Below are positions 36,522-45,464 of a stretch of DNA of 64,000 nt, piece after piece. Location of the stretch: contig JANSYO010000018.1 in the NCBI GenBank assembly GCA_024742395.1, positions 1 through 64,000 on the forward strand, written 5' to 3'. Made by a program: the position numbers and the translations under genes. The notes beneath the pieces were generated by a model, which was not told the DNA's origin, did not search any database, and worked only from the letters and a program-made list of their open reading frames with translations. The DNA comes from Cytophagales bacterium. GTDB lineage: Bacteria; Bacteroidota; Bacteroidia; Cytophagales; Spirosomataceae. The first letter of the stretch is position 1. Every line of letters begins with the position of its first letter.

Positions 36522-36768
36522 TGTAATTCGTTATTTATATAACGAAACCGGCGTTGCAGAAAATCTGCAAATTGAAGAGTCAATGACTGAAGATATGGAT
36601 CTTTTAGATTTTTATCTTGACAGTTCGAATCTTAAAGCCGAGATGGACAAGATCCAATTGGAGCCATCTGAAAAGTCGATTAGTAACGTACTAGCGTTCT
36701 CTAGAAATTATCAGCCTGTGATTAAATCACAGGCTTTTTTTTCATATTTCTATGGCAATTCGTTTTAG
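36484..36768 (+). CDS. Small conserved partner of the sigma factor, with terminator inside
   Basis: 94 residues, overlapping the sigma gene by 38 bp in the +1 frame (a second ATG at 36490 is possible). Helical and acidic: FHDVIRYLYNETGVAENLQIEESMTEDMDLLDFYLDSSNLKAEM.. up to FSRNY, which reads like a conserved small protein; its layout resembles the short N-terminal part of anti-sigma proteins but lacks a membrane helix. The last 18 codons are the translation of an intrinsic terminator, so the stop codon lies 24 bases beyond the terminator's T run. A role in sigma control is inferred from position. Confidence 0.7.
   Translation: MRMTQTFTTKFHDVIRYLYNETGVAENLQIEESMTEDMDLLDFYLDSSNLKAEMDKIQLEPSEKSISNVLAFSRNYQPVIKSQAFFSYFYGNSF
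36713..36742 (+). terminator. Intrinsic terminator inside the small gene's coding frame
   Basis: Stem AGCCTGTGA / TCACAGGCT (9 bp, 5-base loop) followed by eight T. It lies before the stop codon of the 94-residue gene and 10 bp upstream of the next ATG. Confidence 0.8.
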
Positions 36769-37285
36769 AGTACTACTCATGGCATTACTATGCTTTGCTC
36801 TTTCAGCTCATAGCCAATCCCGAATTTCGAGCCCCACCTATTTTTCACCAAATTTCGACCTCATTCATAACCATAAGAAGATTGCCATTCTTCCTTATGA
36901 GTCTTATATGCAAAAGCAATTCTTTCTGGAAGCTGCCAATAAGATAAGAAAAGGTAGAATCGAGATTGCATTGCAAAGCTTTTCTCAGACCAATGAGCTT
37001 CTTAAGACGGCCGGAATTGAAAGTCAAAAAATAGAAGCTGCCGAACTGGGGACAATTCTTGAAGTAGATGGTTTCTTAATTATAGATGCCCTTTACGTCC
37101 CTTCAAAAGGAGGCAGCGATGCCATTATGACTGTAACCGGATCTATTTATGACAGCAAAACCACAGAAATGCTATGGCAAAAGAGCTACGAAATACATAC
37201 TGCGTATCAAAGTGGCCTGATCATTCGTCAAGAACCTATGATTCAACGTGGCATTAAAGATCTCCTTAAGGTTTTACCATATTAA
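36752..37285 (+). CDS. Secreted protein of unknown function
   Basis: 177 residues with a signal peptide ending SAHSQ (about residue 22). The mature part has KKIAILPYESYM near residue 43 and LEVDGFLIIDALYVP.., a beta-alpha pattern similar to periplasmic proteins that build up surface lipoproteins (GNA1162/LpoB-like AILPY motif). Its ATG lies 10 bp after a terminator and 17 bp before the end of the previous frame, so it depends on readthrough or on a promoter inside the small gene. Confidence 0.65.
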   Translation: MAIRFRVLLMALLCFALSAHSQSRISSPTYFSPNFDLIHNHKKIAILPYESYMQKQFFLEAANKIRKGRIEIALQSFSQTNELLKTAGIESQKIEAAELGTILEVDGFLIIDALYVPSKGGSDAIMTVTGSIYDSKTTEMLWQKSYEIHTAYQSGLIIRQEPMIQRGIKDLLKVLPY

Positions 37286-37323
37286 GTGCTTTGAATCATT
37301 CAAAAGCAATCAGTATTGGGGCA

Positions 37324-37881
37324 TTAAGACGCACCATTCCTGCCAATATTTTTAACCTTCTTCTCAATTGACTTTAAAAGTTCCAATTGCTTTGCCTGTG
37401 TATCAAAAAGAATTTTAACTTGCTCCTCTATTAAAAGGTCAATCTTATGATGCAAACTTCTGACTTCAAGTTCTGCTTTGAGATTAATCAGATAATCATT
37501 TTCACTTCTCTTTCTGTCCTTTTCTTCTTGTCTATTCTGACTCATCATAATTATGGGAGCCTGTAATGCTGCAATACAAGACAGTATCAAATTCATTAAT
37601 ATAAAAGGATACGGGTCAAAACCATCTTTTAATGGAGCCAGAGAATTAAAAGCGATCCAGATAAAAAGGATGATTCCAAAAAGTATGATAAAGTTCCAAC
37701 TTCCACCAAACCGTGCTACCTTATCCGAAATCTTTTGACCTCTGGAAAGTATATCTTCAGGCTGATTCAACAAATTATTAATGAGCAATTTTTCTTCATC
37801 AATAGAGTCCTTTACTATTTGCTGCAGTTTCTTTAGCTGCTCATTCTCCGTATTTATTAAAAACTTAGTATTCTTGTCCAT
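37324..37881 (-). CDS. DUF1003 membrane protein
   Basis: 185 residues. SDKVARFGGSWNFIILFGIILFIWIAFN and DPYPFILMNLILSCIAALQAPIIMMSQNRQ are the DUF1003 core with two membrane helices; an N-terminal helical part and a C-terminal coiled-coil-like tail (about 140-185) flank it. Inner membrane; function unknown. Alone, 31 bp downstream of the sugar porter stop codon would put it in the same transcript. Confidence 0.88.
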   Translation of the reverse strand: MDKNTKFLINTENEQLKKLQQIVKDSIDEEKLLINNLLNQPEDILSRGQKISDKVARFGGSWNFIILFGIILFIWIAFNSLAPLKDGFDPYPFILMNLILSCIAALQAPIIMMSQNRQEEKDRKRSENDYLINLKAELEVRSLHHKIDLLIEEQVKILFDTQAKQLELLKSIEKKVKNIGRNGAS

Positions 37882-37912
37882 TTCATAAAGATTATGCTAT
37901 TCTAAAATTTTG

Positions 37913-39235
37913 TTAACTTTTAACAAACTTCTTACTCAATTCTTCTAACGAAACGCCCTTTGTTTCAGGCATCATAGATACCACAAAAACCAACTGAAGC
38001 ACCATCATAAAAGCAAAAATTCCAAAAACAGGAGCTGCTCCAATAGAAGAAAAAAGAAAAGGAATAGAAGAAGGAATTATGGCCGCTAAAAGCCAGTGAA
38101 TGGTACTACCAAAAGACTGACCTGACCCTCTCAAATGATTTGGAAATATTTCAGAAATAAAGACCCAAATAACCGTGCCTTGACCAATGGCATGAGCGGC
38201 AATAAATAAAAACAAAAAAGTAGGCACTGCCATGCCTGTCCAGTTCGTAGCAAAGGCGTAGGCTACTAAAGAGAGTGAAATGATATAGCCCACCGAGCCA
38301 ATATACATTAACAATTTCCTTCCCACCTTATCAATTAAAAGAACACCAGTAAGCGTAAAAATCAGATTCACTACGCCTATTCCAATACTAGTCAAAAGAG
38401 CAGTACTCTCACCTAATCCAGCTTCTTCAAAAATTCTGGGAGCATAGTATAAAAAGGCATTAATTCCGGAAAACTGGTTAAAGAAAGCAATCAGAAAAGC
38501 AAGTATTAACGGAAAACGATACCTTTTTTTAAAAATGGTATCTTCTTTATTTATCTCGTTTTTTTCAGTAATCATTTCGGCAACCAAACTATCTGCATCT
38601 GCCTCAGGGCTTATCCTCTTCAGAACGCTTTTAGCTTCTTCTATTCTGTTTTGAGTTAAAAGCCATCTGGGACTTTTAGGCACACCGAAGACAAACAAGG
38701 TATAAATGAGAGCAGGAAATGCCTCTACTCCCAGCATCCATCGCCAATCATTTTCACCTGTTCCATTTATAAGGTAGTTTGATAAATAGGCTATTAAAAT
38801 CCCAAAGACTATGTTGAATTGATACAGTGCAACTAATTTACCTCTATCCTTTGCCGGAGCTATCTCTGCTATATAAGCTGGTGCGGCTACGGTAGAAGCC
38901 CCTACTCCAAGCCCACCGATAAACCGAAACAAAGCAAATACTATGGGGTCATTCGCCAGAGCAGATCCTATAGCAGAAACTGTATAGAAAGCACCAATCC
39001 ACATCAAGGTTGTTTTCCTTCCGAGTTTATTGGTAGGTATACCACCGAAAATTGCACCCACTAATGTTCCCCAAAGTGCCATTGACATAACCACCACTCC
39101 ATGAAACGCATCTGTTGAATTCCATAAAGCCTGAAGTTTTTGATCTGCACCTGAAATGACTACAGTATCAAAACCGAATAGAAAACCAGCTAAAGCAGCG
39201 GTTATTGACCAAACAAAAGTTTTATTCTTTATCAC
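37913..39235 (-). CDS. Sugar porter (MFS, SP family)
   Basis: 440 residues, twelve membrane segments. Family marks in order: FLFGFDTVVISGA (helix 1), GRKTTLMW after helix 2, RFIGGLGVGASTVAAPAYIAEIAP, PKSPRWLL mid-loop, GINAFLYYAPRIFEEAG, and the C-terminal PETKGVSLEEL. Proton symporter for a monosaccharide such as xylose, galactose or glucose. No metabolic partner adjoins it, so the sugar is not clear. Confidence 0.9.
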   Translation of the reverse strand: MIKNKTFVWSITAALAGFLFGFDTVVISGADQKLQALWNSTDAFHGVVVMSMALWGTLVGAIFGGIPTNKLGRKTTLMWIGAFYTVSAIGSALANDPIVFALFRFIGGLGVGASTVAAPAYIAEIAPAKDRGKLVALYQFNIVFGILIAYLSNYLINGTGENDWRWMLGVEAFPALIYTLFVFGVPKSPRWLLTQNRIEEAKSVLKRISPEADADSLVAEMITEKNEINKEDTIFKKRYRFPLILAFLIAFFNQFSGINAFLYYAPRIFEEAGLGESTALLTSIGIGVVNLIFTLTGVLLIDKVGRKLLMYIGSVGYIISLSLVAYAFATNWTGMAVPTFLFLFIAAHAIGQGTVIWVFISEIFPNHLRGSGQSFGSTIHWLLAAIIPSSIPFLFSSIGAAPVFGIFAFMMVLQLVFVVSMMPETKGVSLEELSKKFVKS

Positions 39236-39485
39236 AATAGAAGTAAGGTTAGGTTGGCTTTAAAATTAATATAATATTTCTAAGCTAGTGTTTTTGCAGG
39301 ATGTTTTACTTAAAACGTTTCCTCAGAATGGTAGGTAATTAATGAAATAGAATAATTCTTCAAGTTGTCCAGGGATTTTCTTCATCATCCTTATTCATTG
39401 AAGTGGCATACCTGTTTCAAATTTTTGCTTTTCAAGCAAACAATATATCTGTCTGGAAAAGAAATCCAATTTATGCTGAATATAA

Positions 39486-39517
39486 TTGTATTATTTCTTA
39501 AATTAATAATACTTTTC
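39486..39517 (+). promoter_or_regulatory. Candidate promoter of the acyl-CoA catabolic operon
   Basis: TTG (39486-39488), 21-base spacer, TACTTTTC (39510-39517), 7 of 8 to TAnnTTTG. The leader would be about 60 bases and contain the inverted repeats at 39542-39572. Confidence 0.4.
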
Positions 39518-39541
39518 GGGTGAGACAATTGCTGTCCTACA

Positions 39542-39572
39542 TGCAAAGTTTGCACCTCGAATGCACAAACTT
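39542..39572. promoter_or_regulatory. Nested inverted repeats, candidate operator before the acyl-CoA dehydrogenase
   Basis: TGCAAAGTTTGCA (39542-39554) is a perfect odd palindrome; its AAGTTTG half also pairs with CAAACTT at 39566-39572. It lies just downstream of the predicted transcription start and 13 bp before the chosen ATG, a fitting place for a repressor site. The regulator is not in the window. Confidence 0.45.
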
Positions 39573-39585
39573 CATCAATAGAAAC

Positions 39586-41307
39586 ATGAAACAATATAAC
39601 CGAACTTTAGCCGAATTTCTACTTCAGGAAGTTCTTCATGTTGAAGAACTTTTTGCCTACGAATATTACAATGCACACGACCTCGAAACGACGAAAATGA
39701 CTTTGGATATAGCCGCTGAGTTGGCTGAAAAACATTTAGATGAGGCCTTTGTAGCTTCTGATAGAAATGAACCCCAACTTTTGAATGGAAAAGTAAAAGT
39801 ACATCCTAACCTAAAGAACTTCATAAAGGAAAATGCAGAAACAGGCTTAATGGCAGCCACTTCTCCATTTGAGTACAATGGGCAGCAGCTGCCCAAAATG
39901 GTCTATGGAGCGGCAAATTATTTTCTTACCAGTACACACAATGCTTTTGTGATGTACAGCGATTTGACTCATGGCTGTATTGAGATGATATTGGAATTCG
40001 GAAATGAGTTTTTAAAGAAAAAAGTTTTACCAAAATTACTTAATGGCGAATGGCTGGGCACCATGTGTCTTACAGAACCTCAGGCAGGAAGCTCACTTTC
40101 TGAAATAAGCACCGTTGCTGTTCAAAATCAGGATGGTACATACAAAATCAAAGGTCAAAAGATTTTTATTTCTGCAGGTGATCATGATGTCACCGAAAAC
40201 ATCATTCATTTGGTTCTGGCCAGAATAGAAGGGGCACCCAAAGGTTCAAAAGGGATCTCCCTCTTTGCTGTACCTAAGCAAAGAATATATTCAGCTGAAA
40301 GTAACGATGTTAAATCAATTGGCATATTCCATAAAATGGGCCAAAAGGCTACACCTGCTATGCATTTGGCATTCGGTGAGCAAGACAATTGCATAGGTTT
40401 TCTGCTAGGTGAGGTCAATAAGGGGTTGCCCCAAATGTTTAAGATGATGAACAGTGCCAGACTTGGTGTGGGACTAAACGGAATATCCATAGCTTCGGCT
40501 GCCTATAATTTGTCACATCAGTATGCCAAAGAAAGAATACAGGGAAAGACAGACAGAACCTCAAAAGAACAGTGTAAAATCATTGAACATGCCGATGTTA
40601 AAAGAATGCTTCTTATGCAAAAGTCGGTGGTGGAAGGTGGGCTTTGCCTGCTATTAAGATGTTATAAATATTTAGATTTAGCCAAGGTATCAGACAGCAA
40701 AAACTTTGGCGAATTAGCCGAACTTCTTACGCCGGTGGCCAAAACTTTTGGAGCCGAAATGGGCATTCAGGCGACTAATCAAGGAATGCAGGTTCTGGGT
40801 GGGTATGGCTATACCAATGACTTCAGATTAGAACAATTAGTCAGAGATGTGAGAATAAGCAGCATTTACGAAGGCACCACAGGCATTCACTCGCTGGCCA
40901 TTATGGGTAGAGAAATTATTAAGGAGAATGGAGCCTCCCTTCATCTATGGAAAAAAGAAGTGGAATTGAGTATAAAAAAGGCCCGAACCAAAGACTGGAT
41001 GCAAACATATGCAAATAAGTTAGAGCTTGCCTGTACTGAATTCTTTGACACTACCCTAAAACTCTTGGATCTACTCAAGAAAGGTAAAACCAAAGAATAT
41101 TTAGCAGATGCTACCATTTACATGGAACTCTTCAGCATTCTAACGATTGCCTGGCAATGGCTCGATATCGCTTTCGCAGCCAAAAATGAGGATCCCAATG
41201 ATTATTTCTCTTATCAAAACACACTCAAATACTATTATAAATATGAGTTAAGTAAAGCGAGCTACCTCAATAAGGTACTGCTCAATGAGGATAAAGTAAC
41301 TGTTTAA
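39586..41307 (+). CDS. Acyl-CoA dehydrogenase
   Basis: 573 residues from the ATG at 39586 (upstream in-frame ATG at 39520 would include the operator). FAD enzyme that introduces the first double bond in beta-oxidation. LTEPQAGSSLS binds FAD; LGGYGYTNDF and RDVRISSIYEGTTGIHSL carry the ETF-binding and catalytic Glu region. The last about 150 residues are an extra C-terminal helical domain found in long acyl-CoA dehydrogenases. It heads an operon with an SDR 11 bp later. Confidence 0.92.
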   Translation: MKQYNRTLAEFLLQEVLHVEELFAYEYYNAHDLETTKMTLDIAAELAEKHLDEAFVASDRNEPQLLNGKVKVHPNLKNFIKENAETGLMAATSPFEYNGQQLPKMVYGAANYFLTSTHNAFVMYSDLTHGCIEMILEFGNEFLKKKVLPKLLNGEWLGTMCLTEPQAGSSLSEISTVAVQNQDGTYKIKGQKIFISAGDHDVTENIIHLVLARIEGAPKGSKGISLFAVPKQRIYSAESNDVKSIGIFHKMGQKATPAMHLAFGEQDNCIGFLLGEVNKGLPQMFKMMNSARLGVGLNGISIASAAYNLSHQYAKERIQGKTDRTSKEQCKIIEHADVKRMLLMQKSVVEGGLCLLLRCYKYLDLAKVSDSKNFGELAELLTPVAKTFGAEMGIQATNQGMQVLGGYGYTNDFRLEQLVRDVRISSIYEGTTGIHSLAIMGREIIKENGASLHLWKKEVELSIKKARTKDWMQTYANKLELACTEFFDTTLKLLDLLKKGKTKEYLADATIYMELFSILTIAWQWLDIAFAAKNEDPNDYFSYQNTLKYYYKYELSKASYLNKVLLNEDKVTV

Positions 41308-41318
41308 ATGAATTACCA

Positions 41319-42077
41319 ATGATGGAATTACATAACAGAACATTTCTGATCACCGGAGGTGCTTCCGGACTTGGATTGGCTACAGCCAAATTGCTTTTGA
41401 GTAAAGGAGCCAATGTGGCCATTGTAGATATTGCTGAACCTGCCGATCTTCAGGGAGATGAACATTTGACTACTATAATCGCCGATGTAAGTAATGAAGA
41501 TGAAGTACAAAACTCTCTGAATCTAGTTCTGGAAAAGTATAACCAGATAGATGGGTTAATAAACTGTGCGGGTATTGGTCCGGCGAGAAGAGTTGTAGGT
41601 AAAAACGGACCTCATGAGTTAGATTTTTTCCAAAAGGTCATTGATATCAATCTGGTGGGTACCTTTAATGTTATCCGGCTGGCCGTAAACAATATGCAAC
41701 ACAATAAGCCAGGAGTAGATGGAGAAAGAGGAGTGGTTATTAACACAGCCTCAGTGGCAGCCTATGACGGGCAAATAGGGCAAGCAGCGTATGCCGCCTC
41801 AAAAGGCGGAATAGTAGCCATGACACTTCCATTGGCCCGGGAATTTGCCCGAATGGGGATTCGGGTTGTAAGCATTGCTCCCGGCATTTTTGAAACTCCA
41901 TTGGTAAGAGCATTACCGCAGGATGCACAAAACTCTTTGGCTACACAAATCCCCTTTCCACCAAGACTGGGTAATCCAAATGAATTTGCCGCCTTAGTAC
42001 TTCACATTATCAGGAATAAAATGCTGAATGCTGAAGTCATTCGTTTAGATGGCGGCATCAGGATGGGGGCCAAATAG
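41319..42077 (+). CDS. 3-hydroxyacyl-CoA dehydrogenase, SDR type (HSD10-like)
   Basis: 252 residues. LITGGASGLGLAT (about 11-23) binds NAD with Asp (AIVDIAE), NTASVAAYDG supplies Ser and YAASKGG the catalytic Tyr/Lys. SVAAYDGQIGQAAYAASKGGI and FPPRLGNPNEFA are typical of type-2 3-hydroxyacyl-CoA dehydrogenase (17-beta-HSD10-like), which oxidises 3-hydroxyacyl-CoA, including branched 2-methyl forms. It sits between acyl-CoA dehydrogenase and CoA-transferase, which supports this reading. Confidence 0.85.
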   Translation: MMELHNRTFLITGGASGLGLATAKLLLSKGANVAIVDIAEPADLQGDEHLTTIIADVSNEDEVQNSLNLVLEKYNQIDGLINCAGIGPARRVVGKNGPHELDFFQKVIDINLVGTFNVIRLAVNNMQHNKPGVDGERGVVINTASVAAYDGQIGQAAYAASKGGIVAMTLPLAREFARMGIRVVSIAPGIFETPLVRALPQDAQNSLATQIPFPPRLGNPNEFAALVLHIIRNKMLNAEVIRLDGGIRMGAK

Positions 42078-42114
42078 ACAGGAAAATTGAATTTAAAAAA
42101 CAGCTTGAGGACCT

Positions 42115-42135
42115 GTTTCAGCAAAAACCTGAAAC
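42115..42135. promoter_or_regulatory. Inverted repeat between the SDR and CoA-transferase genes
   Basis: GTTTCAG / CTGAAAC, perfect 7-bp arms with 7-base spacer, 44 bp before the CoA-transferase ATG. No T run, so not a terminator; could be an operator or an mRNA-processing hairpin. Confidence 0.3.
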
Positions 42136-42178
42136 TCCATAAAGCCATAGTAAATCAACCTATTAAAGACTACAAATT

Positions 42179-43576
42179 ATGATTAATAAAGAAGTAAAAA
42201 ACGCCGAAGAAGCCCTTTATGACATTTTCGATAATAGCACTGTTATGCTTGGTGGTTTTGGTTTATGCGGCATACCTGAGAATCTAATCGAAACCCTTGT
42301 CAAAAAAGGGACCAAAGGACTTACCTGTATTTCAAACAATGCCGGAGTAGATGACTTTGGTATCGGCTTATTATTAAAGACCCGCCAGGTCAAAAAAATG
42401 ATTTCGTCGTACGTTGGAGAAAATAAGGAATTTGAACGTCAACTTCTTTCCAGAGAACTCGAAGTAGACTTGATTCCTCAAGGTACACTGGCAGAAAGAA
42501 TCAGAGCAGGTGGTGCGGGCATCCCTGCCTTTTATACTCCGGCTGGCGTAGGAACCGAAGTACAAGAAGGAAAAGAAACCAGAGAGTTTAATGGCAAAAT
42601 ATATTTATTGGAGAGTAGTTTACGAGCCGACTTTACGCTCATAAAAGCCTGGAAAGGCGATACGGCCGGTAATTTAATTTTTAAAGGGACGGCAAGGAAT
42701 TTTAGTCCTATGATGGCCGCTGCAGGAAAGGTATGTATTGCAGAGGTAGAAGAACTACTACCCGCCGGTTCTATTGACCCGAATTCAGTACATGTTCCCG
42801 GAATTTACGTTCAAAGAATTTTTCAAGGTCAAGGCTATGAAAAAAGAATAGAACAACGAACAATTTCTTCCGGCAAGCAAAACAACCTGGAGAAACCACT
42901 GTTAAACCCTGATGGAGTTGGATTAACTAAATACGGTATAGCTAAAAGAATTTCGCAGGAATTAAGAGACGGGTATTATGTGAATCTGGGTATTGGTATT
43001 CCTACCTTGGTGGCAAACTATATCCCTGAAGGAGTGCATGTAATGTTGCAATCTGAAAATGGCCTTTTAGGGATTGGTCCTTTTCCTGACGAAAAGAATA
43101 TTGATGCTGATTTAATAAATGCCGGTAAACAGACCGTGAGTATGCTCCCGGGCTCTTCTTTATTCGACTCTGCCCAAAGTTTCGGCATGATTAGGGGTGA
43201 ACACATTGATCTGACAATTTTGGGAGCCATGGAAGTAGATAAAAATGGAGATATTGCCAATTGGAAAATTCCAGGTAAAATGGTTAAGGGAATGGGTGGA
43301 GCAATGGATTTGGTTGCCTCTGCCAAGAACATTATAGTCGCCATGCAACATGTCAATAAATACGGAGAATCTAAGCTTCTGGAGAAATGCACTCTGCCTT
43401 TAACCGGTATTCGTTGTGTTAAGAAAATCGTCACAGAACTGGCCTTTCTTGAGGTACAAGACGGCGGAGGATTTAAGCTTCTTGAAAAGGCACCAGGAGT
43501 GAGTATAGAAATGATTAAAAAAGCCACTATAGGCCGCTTAATAATTGAGGGTAATATTCCTGAGATGATTCTTTGA
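42179..43576 (+). CDS. 3-oxoacid CoA-transferase, alpha and beta subunits fused
   Basis: 465 residues. N-terminal half (about 1-230) is the A subunit (VMLGGFGLCGIPENLIETL, GGAGIPAFYTPAG); after a short linker (about 228-245) the B subunit follows (GYYVNLGIGIPTLVANYIPEG) with the catalytic Glu293 in QSENGLLGIGP. It moves CoA between succinyl-CoA and 3-oxoacids such as acetoacetate. Many bacteria carry the two subunits as separate genes (scoA/scoB); the one-chain form is the mitochondrial SCOT layout. It is in the acyl-CoA operon, 101 bp after the SDR. Confidence 0.92.
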   Translation: MINKEVKNAEEALYDIFDNSTVMLGGFGLCGIPENLIETLVKKGTKGLTCISNNAGVDDFGIGLLLKTRQVKKMISSYVGENKEFERQLLSRELEVDLIPQGTLAERIRAGGAGIPAFYTPAGVGTEVQEGKETREFNGKIYLLESSLRADFTLIKAWKGDTAGNLIFKGTARNFSPMMAAAGKVCIAEVEELLPAGSIDPNSVHVPGIYVQRIFQGQGYEKRIEQRTISSGKQNNLEKPLLNPDGVGLTKYGIAKRISQELRDGYYVNLGIGIPTLVANYIPEGVHVMLQSENGLLGIGPFPDEKNIDADLINAGKQTVSMLPGSSLFDSAQSFGMIRGEHIDLTILGAMEVDKNGDIANWKIPGKMVKGMGGAMDLVASAKNIIVAMQHVNKYGESKLLEKCTLPLTGIRCVKKIVTELAFLEVQDGGGFKLLEKAPGVSIEMIKKATIGRLIIEGNIPEMIL

Positions 43577-43719
43577 GCCGATTGAACAGGCATACATACT
43601 AAAGTGGCTGATATAAATACAGCAAAAAACGAATAAAAAAGGCTAAATAAGGACACTAAAGGCCGGAAGTATAATTTTTTGGTCTTACATTTATTTCAAT
43701 TAATACCCTATTGAATAAA

Positions 43720-45018
43720 ATGTCTTTTTCTCCCACTGAACTGATTGACAACAGCCAGTTAACAAAACTGCAGTACAGCACTATTTTCATTTGTTTCTTA
43801 ATGAACATGCTTGATGGCATGGATGTGCTGGTAATTTCTTATACAGCTCCGGCAATTGCCACAGCATGGAACGTAAGCCCTCAAACTCTCGGCACTGTTT
43901 TCGGGGCCGGATTGGCCGGTATGACTTTAGGTACCTTGCTCATCGCTCCGTTTGCAGATAAAATAGGCCGAAAGAACATGATACTTATCAGTGGAATTCT
44001 CATGGGTCTGGCTATTTTCATGACCTCCACTGCCACTACTGTCAATCATTTACTTATATATCGTTTTCTTGCCGGACTAGGCATAGGCTGCATGCTGGCC
44101 AGTACGGCGGCACTTGCCTCAGAGTACACCCCAAACAAATCAAGAAACTTCTGGGTAAGTTTTGTCATTTCGGGCTACCCGGTAGGAGCCGTTTTGTCCG
44201 GACTGGTAGCCGCTAAAATTATCCCTACTGAAGGCTGGGAACAGATGTACCGCTACGCCGGCTATGCCTCTTTGGTCTCTATTCCGTTGATAATCTTTTT
44301 CCTTTCTGAGTCTATTGACTTTTATTTAAAAAAGCAGCCTAAAAATGCCCTGCAAAAAGTGAACAAAATTTTAAGCAAAATGGGCTTTGAAAATATTACC
44401 GAACTCCCTCAAAAAGCCACACCCACCGGAGCTATTCCTGTAGGTGAGCTTCTTAGCGGCGAATACAGAAAACCATCATTGCAACTATGGACAGCCCTGT
44501 TTATGGCCTTCGCAGCCTTGTTTTTTATGACCAGCTGGATTCCGAAACTAGCCACTGACGCGGGTTTATCATTAGAGCTCGCCATTTATGCCGGTACAGT
44601 CTTTAATATTGGTGCCTTTTTCGGTATAATCACCCAAGGATATTTCTCCAGTAAATACGGACTCAAAAAAACCATCGGAATCATCCTGATTTTAACCGCA
44701 GCTCTTATGGCCTGTTTTGGATTCTTTGTTGGTTCAGATTACATTCTATTGGTTTTTGCACTTTTGGGTTTTGGTATTCAGGGAGGATTTGTAGGTCTGT
44801 ACGCCTTTGCGGCCAGAATGTACCCTACTCAAATAAAAACAACTGGAATTGGTTGGGCAATGGGTGCCGGGAGATTTGGGGGAATTGTTGGGCCCGCTTT
44901 AGCTGGGGTCCTTATAGGAATGGGACTCACCATCGGAACCAACTTTCTGATCTTCGCTTTGCCAGCACTTGTTGCCGGTATCATGACCTGGATTAACAGC
45001 TCAAAAAATGTAGATTAA
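43720..45018 (+). CDS. MFS transporter, aromatic acid:H+ symporter (AAHS) type
   Basis: 432 residues from the ATG at 43720; a TTG nine bases earlier is in frame but less likely. Twelve helices. MNMLDGMDVLVISYTAPAI in helix 1 carries the acidic pair of the PcaK/BenK group, and APFADKIGRKNM follows helix 2. Such proteins import aromatic or other organic acids with protons. It lies 143 bp after the CoA-transferase, consistent with import of the acid degraded by the preceding genes. Its stop overlaps the convergent VOC gene by 4 bp. Confidence 0.85.
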   Translation: MSFSPTELIDNSQLTKLQYSTIFICFLMNMLDGMDVLVISYTAPAIATAWNVSPQTLGTVFGAGLAGMTLGTLLIAPFADKIGRKNMILISGILMGLAIFMTSTATTVNHLLIYRFLAGLGIGCMLASTAALASEYTPNKSRNFWVSFVISGYPVGAVLSGLVAAKIIPTEGWEQMYRYAGYASLVSIPLIIFFLSESIDFYLKKQPKNALQKVNKILSKMGFENITELPQKATPTGAIPVGELLSGEYRKPSLQLWTALFMAFAALFFMTSWIPKLATDAGLSLELAIYAGTVFNIGAFFGIITQGYFSSKYGLKKTIGIILILTAALMACFGFFVGSDYILLVFALLGFGIQGGFVGLYAFAARMYPTQIKTTGIGWAMGAGRFGGIVGPALAGVLIGMGLTIGTNFLIFALPALVAGIMTWINSSKNVD

Positions 45019-45377
45019 GCAGGAATTACTGCTTGACCAAAAGTAAGTAACGTGCCATTGGGATCAAGAATTGAAAACTCTTTTTGATTCCATGGCTTAG
45101 TTTCCATTGCTCCATTAGGATGAATCCTAACTCCTCTTTGCTGAATTTCTTTGTAGAAGTCTTCAATGCCCTCACTTAGGCGAACATAAATCATGAAGTC
45201 TGATTTATCAGGCTTCAAGCTGGGATACGGAAAAAAATGAAGTTCTATCTTATCTCTTTTCAGAATCAAATACTCCGGATATTCAGAGACAAGCTCAAAA
45301 GCCAAACCCTCTGTATAAAACTCTTTGGTAGCACTTTTATCTATGTAGGGAAGTTTAGGCGAAACAGATGTCAGCAT
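45015..45377 (-). CDS. VOC-superfamily protein (bleomycin-resistance/glyoxalase-like)
   Basis: 120 residues, beta-alpha-beta-beta-beta repeats: LPYIDKSATKEFYTEGLAFEL at the start, IELHFFPYP in the first half, and EFSILDPNGTLLTFGQ at the end, as in bleomycin-resistance-like binding proteins. Metal-binding His and Glu are only partly present (ELHFF). Cytoplasmic; a role in binding a small toxic compound is possible but unproven. Convergent with the MFS gene. Confidence 0.82.
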   Translation of the reverse strand: MLTSVSPKLPYIDKSATKEFYTEGLAFELVSEYPEYLILKRDKIELHFFPYPSLKPDKSDFMIYVRLSEGIEDFYKEIQQRGVRIHPNGAMETKPWNQKEFSILDPNGTLLTFGQAVIPA

Positions 45378-45464
45378 AGAATATTTTCATTTCATTAGGC
45401 AATGGAATACAAATTAGAAATTTCTATTCAATAAAATATGAAATTGCTCCATTAGCCCGCTTAA

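Noticed and set aside
43018-43656. 212-codon minus-strand open frame
   Set aside because: It lies opposite the CoA-transferase gene, whose motifs are complete; the antisense frame has no domain and low-complexity Ser/Pro content.
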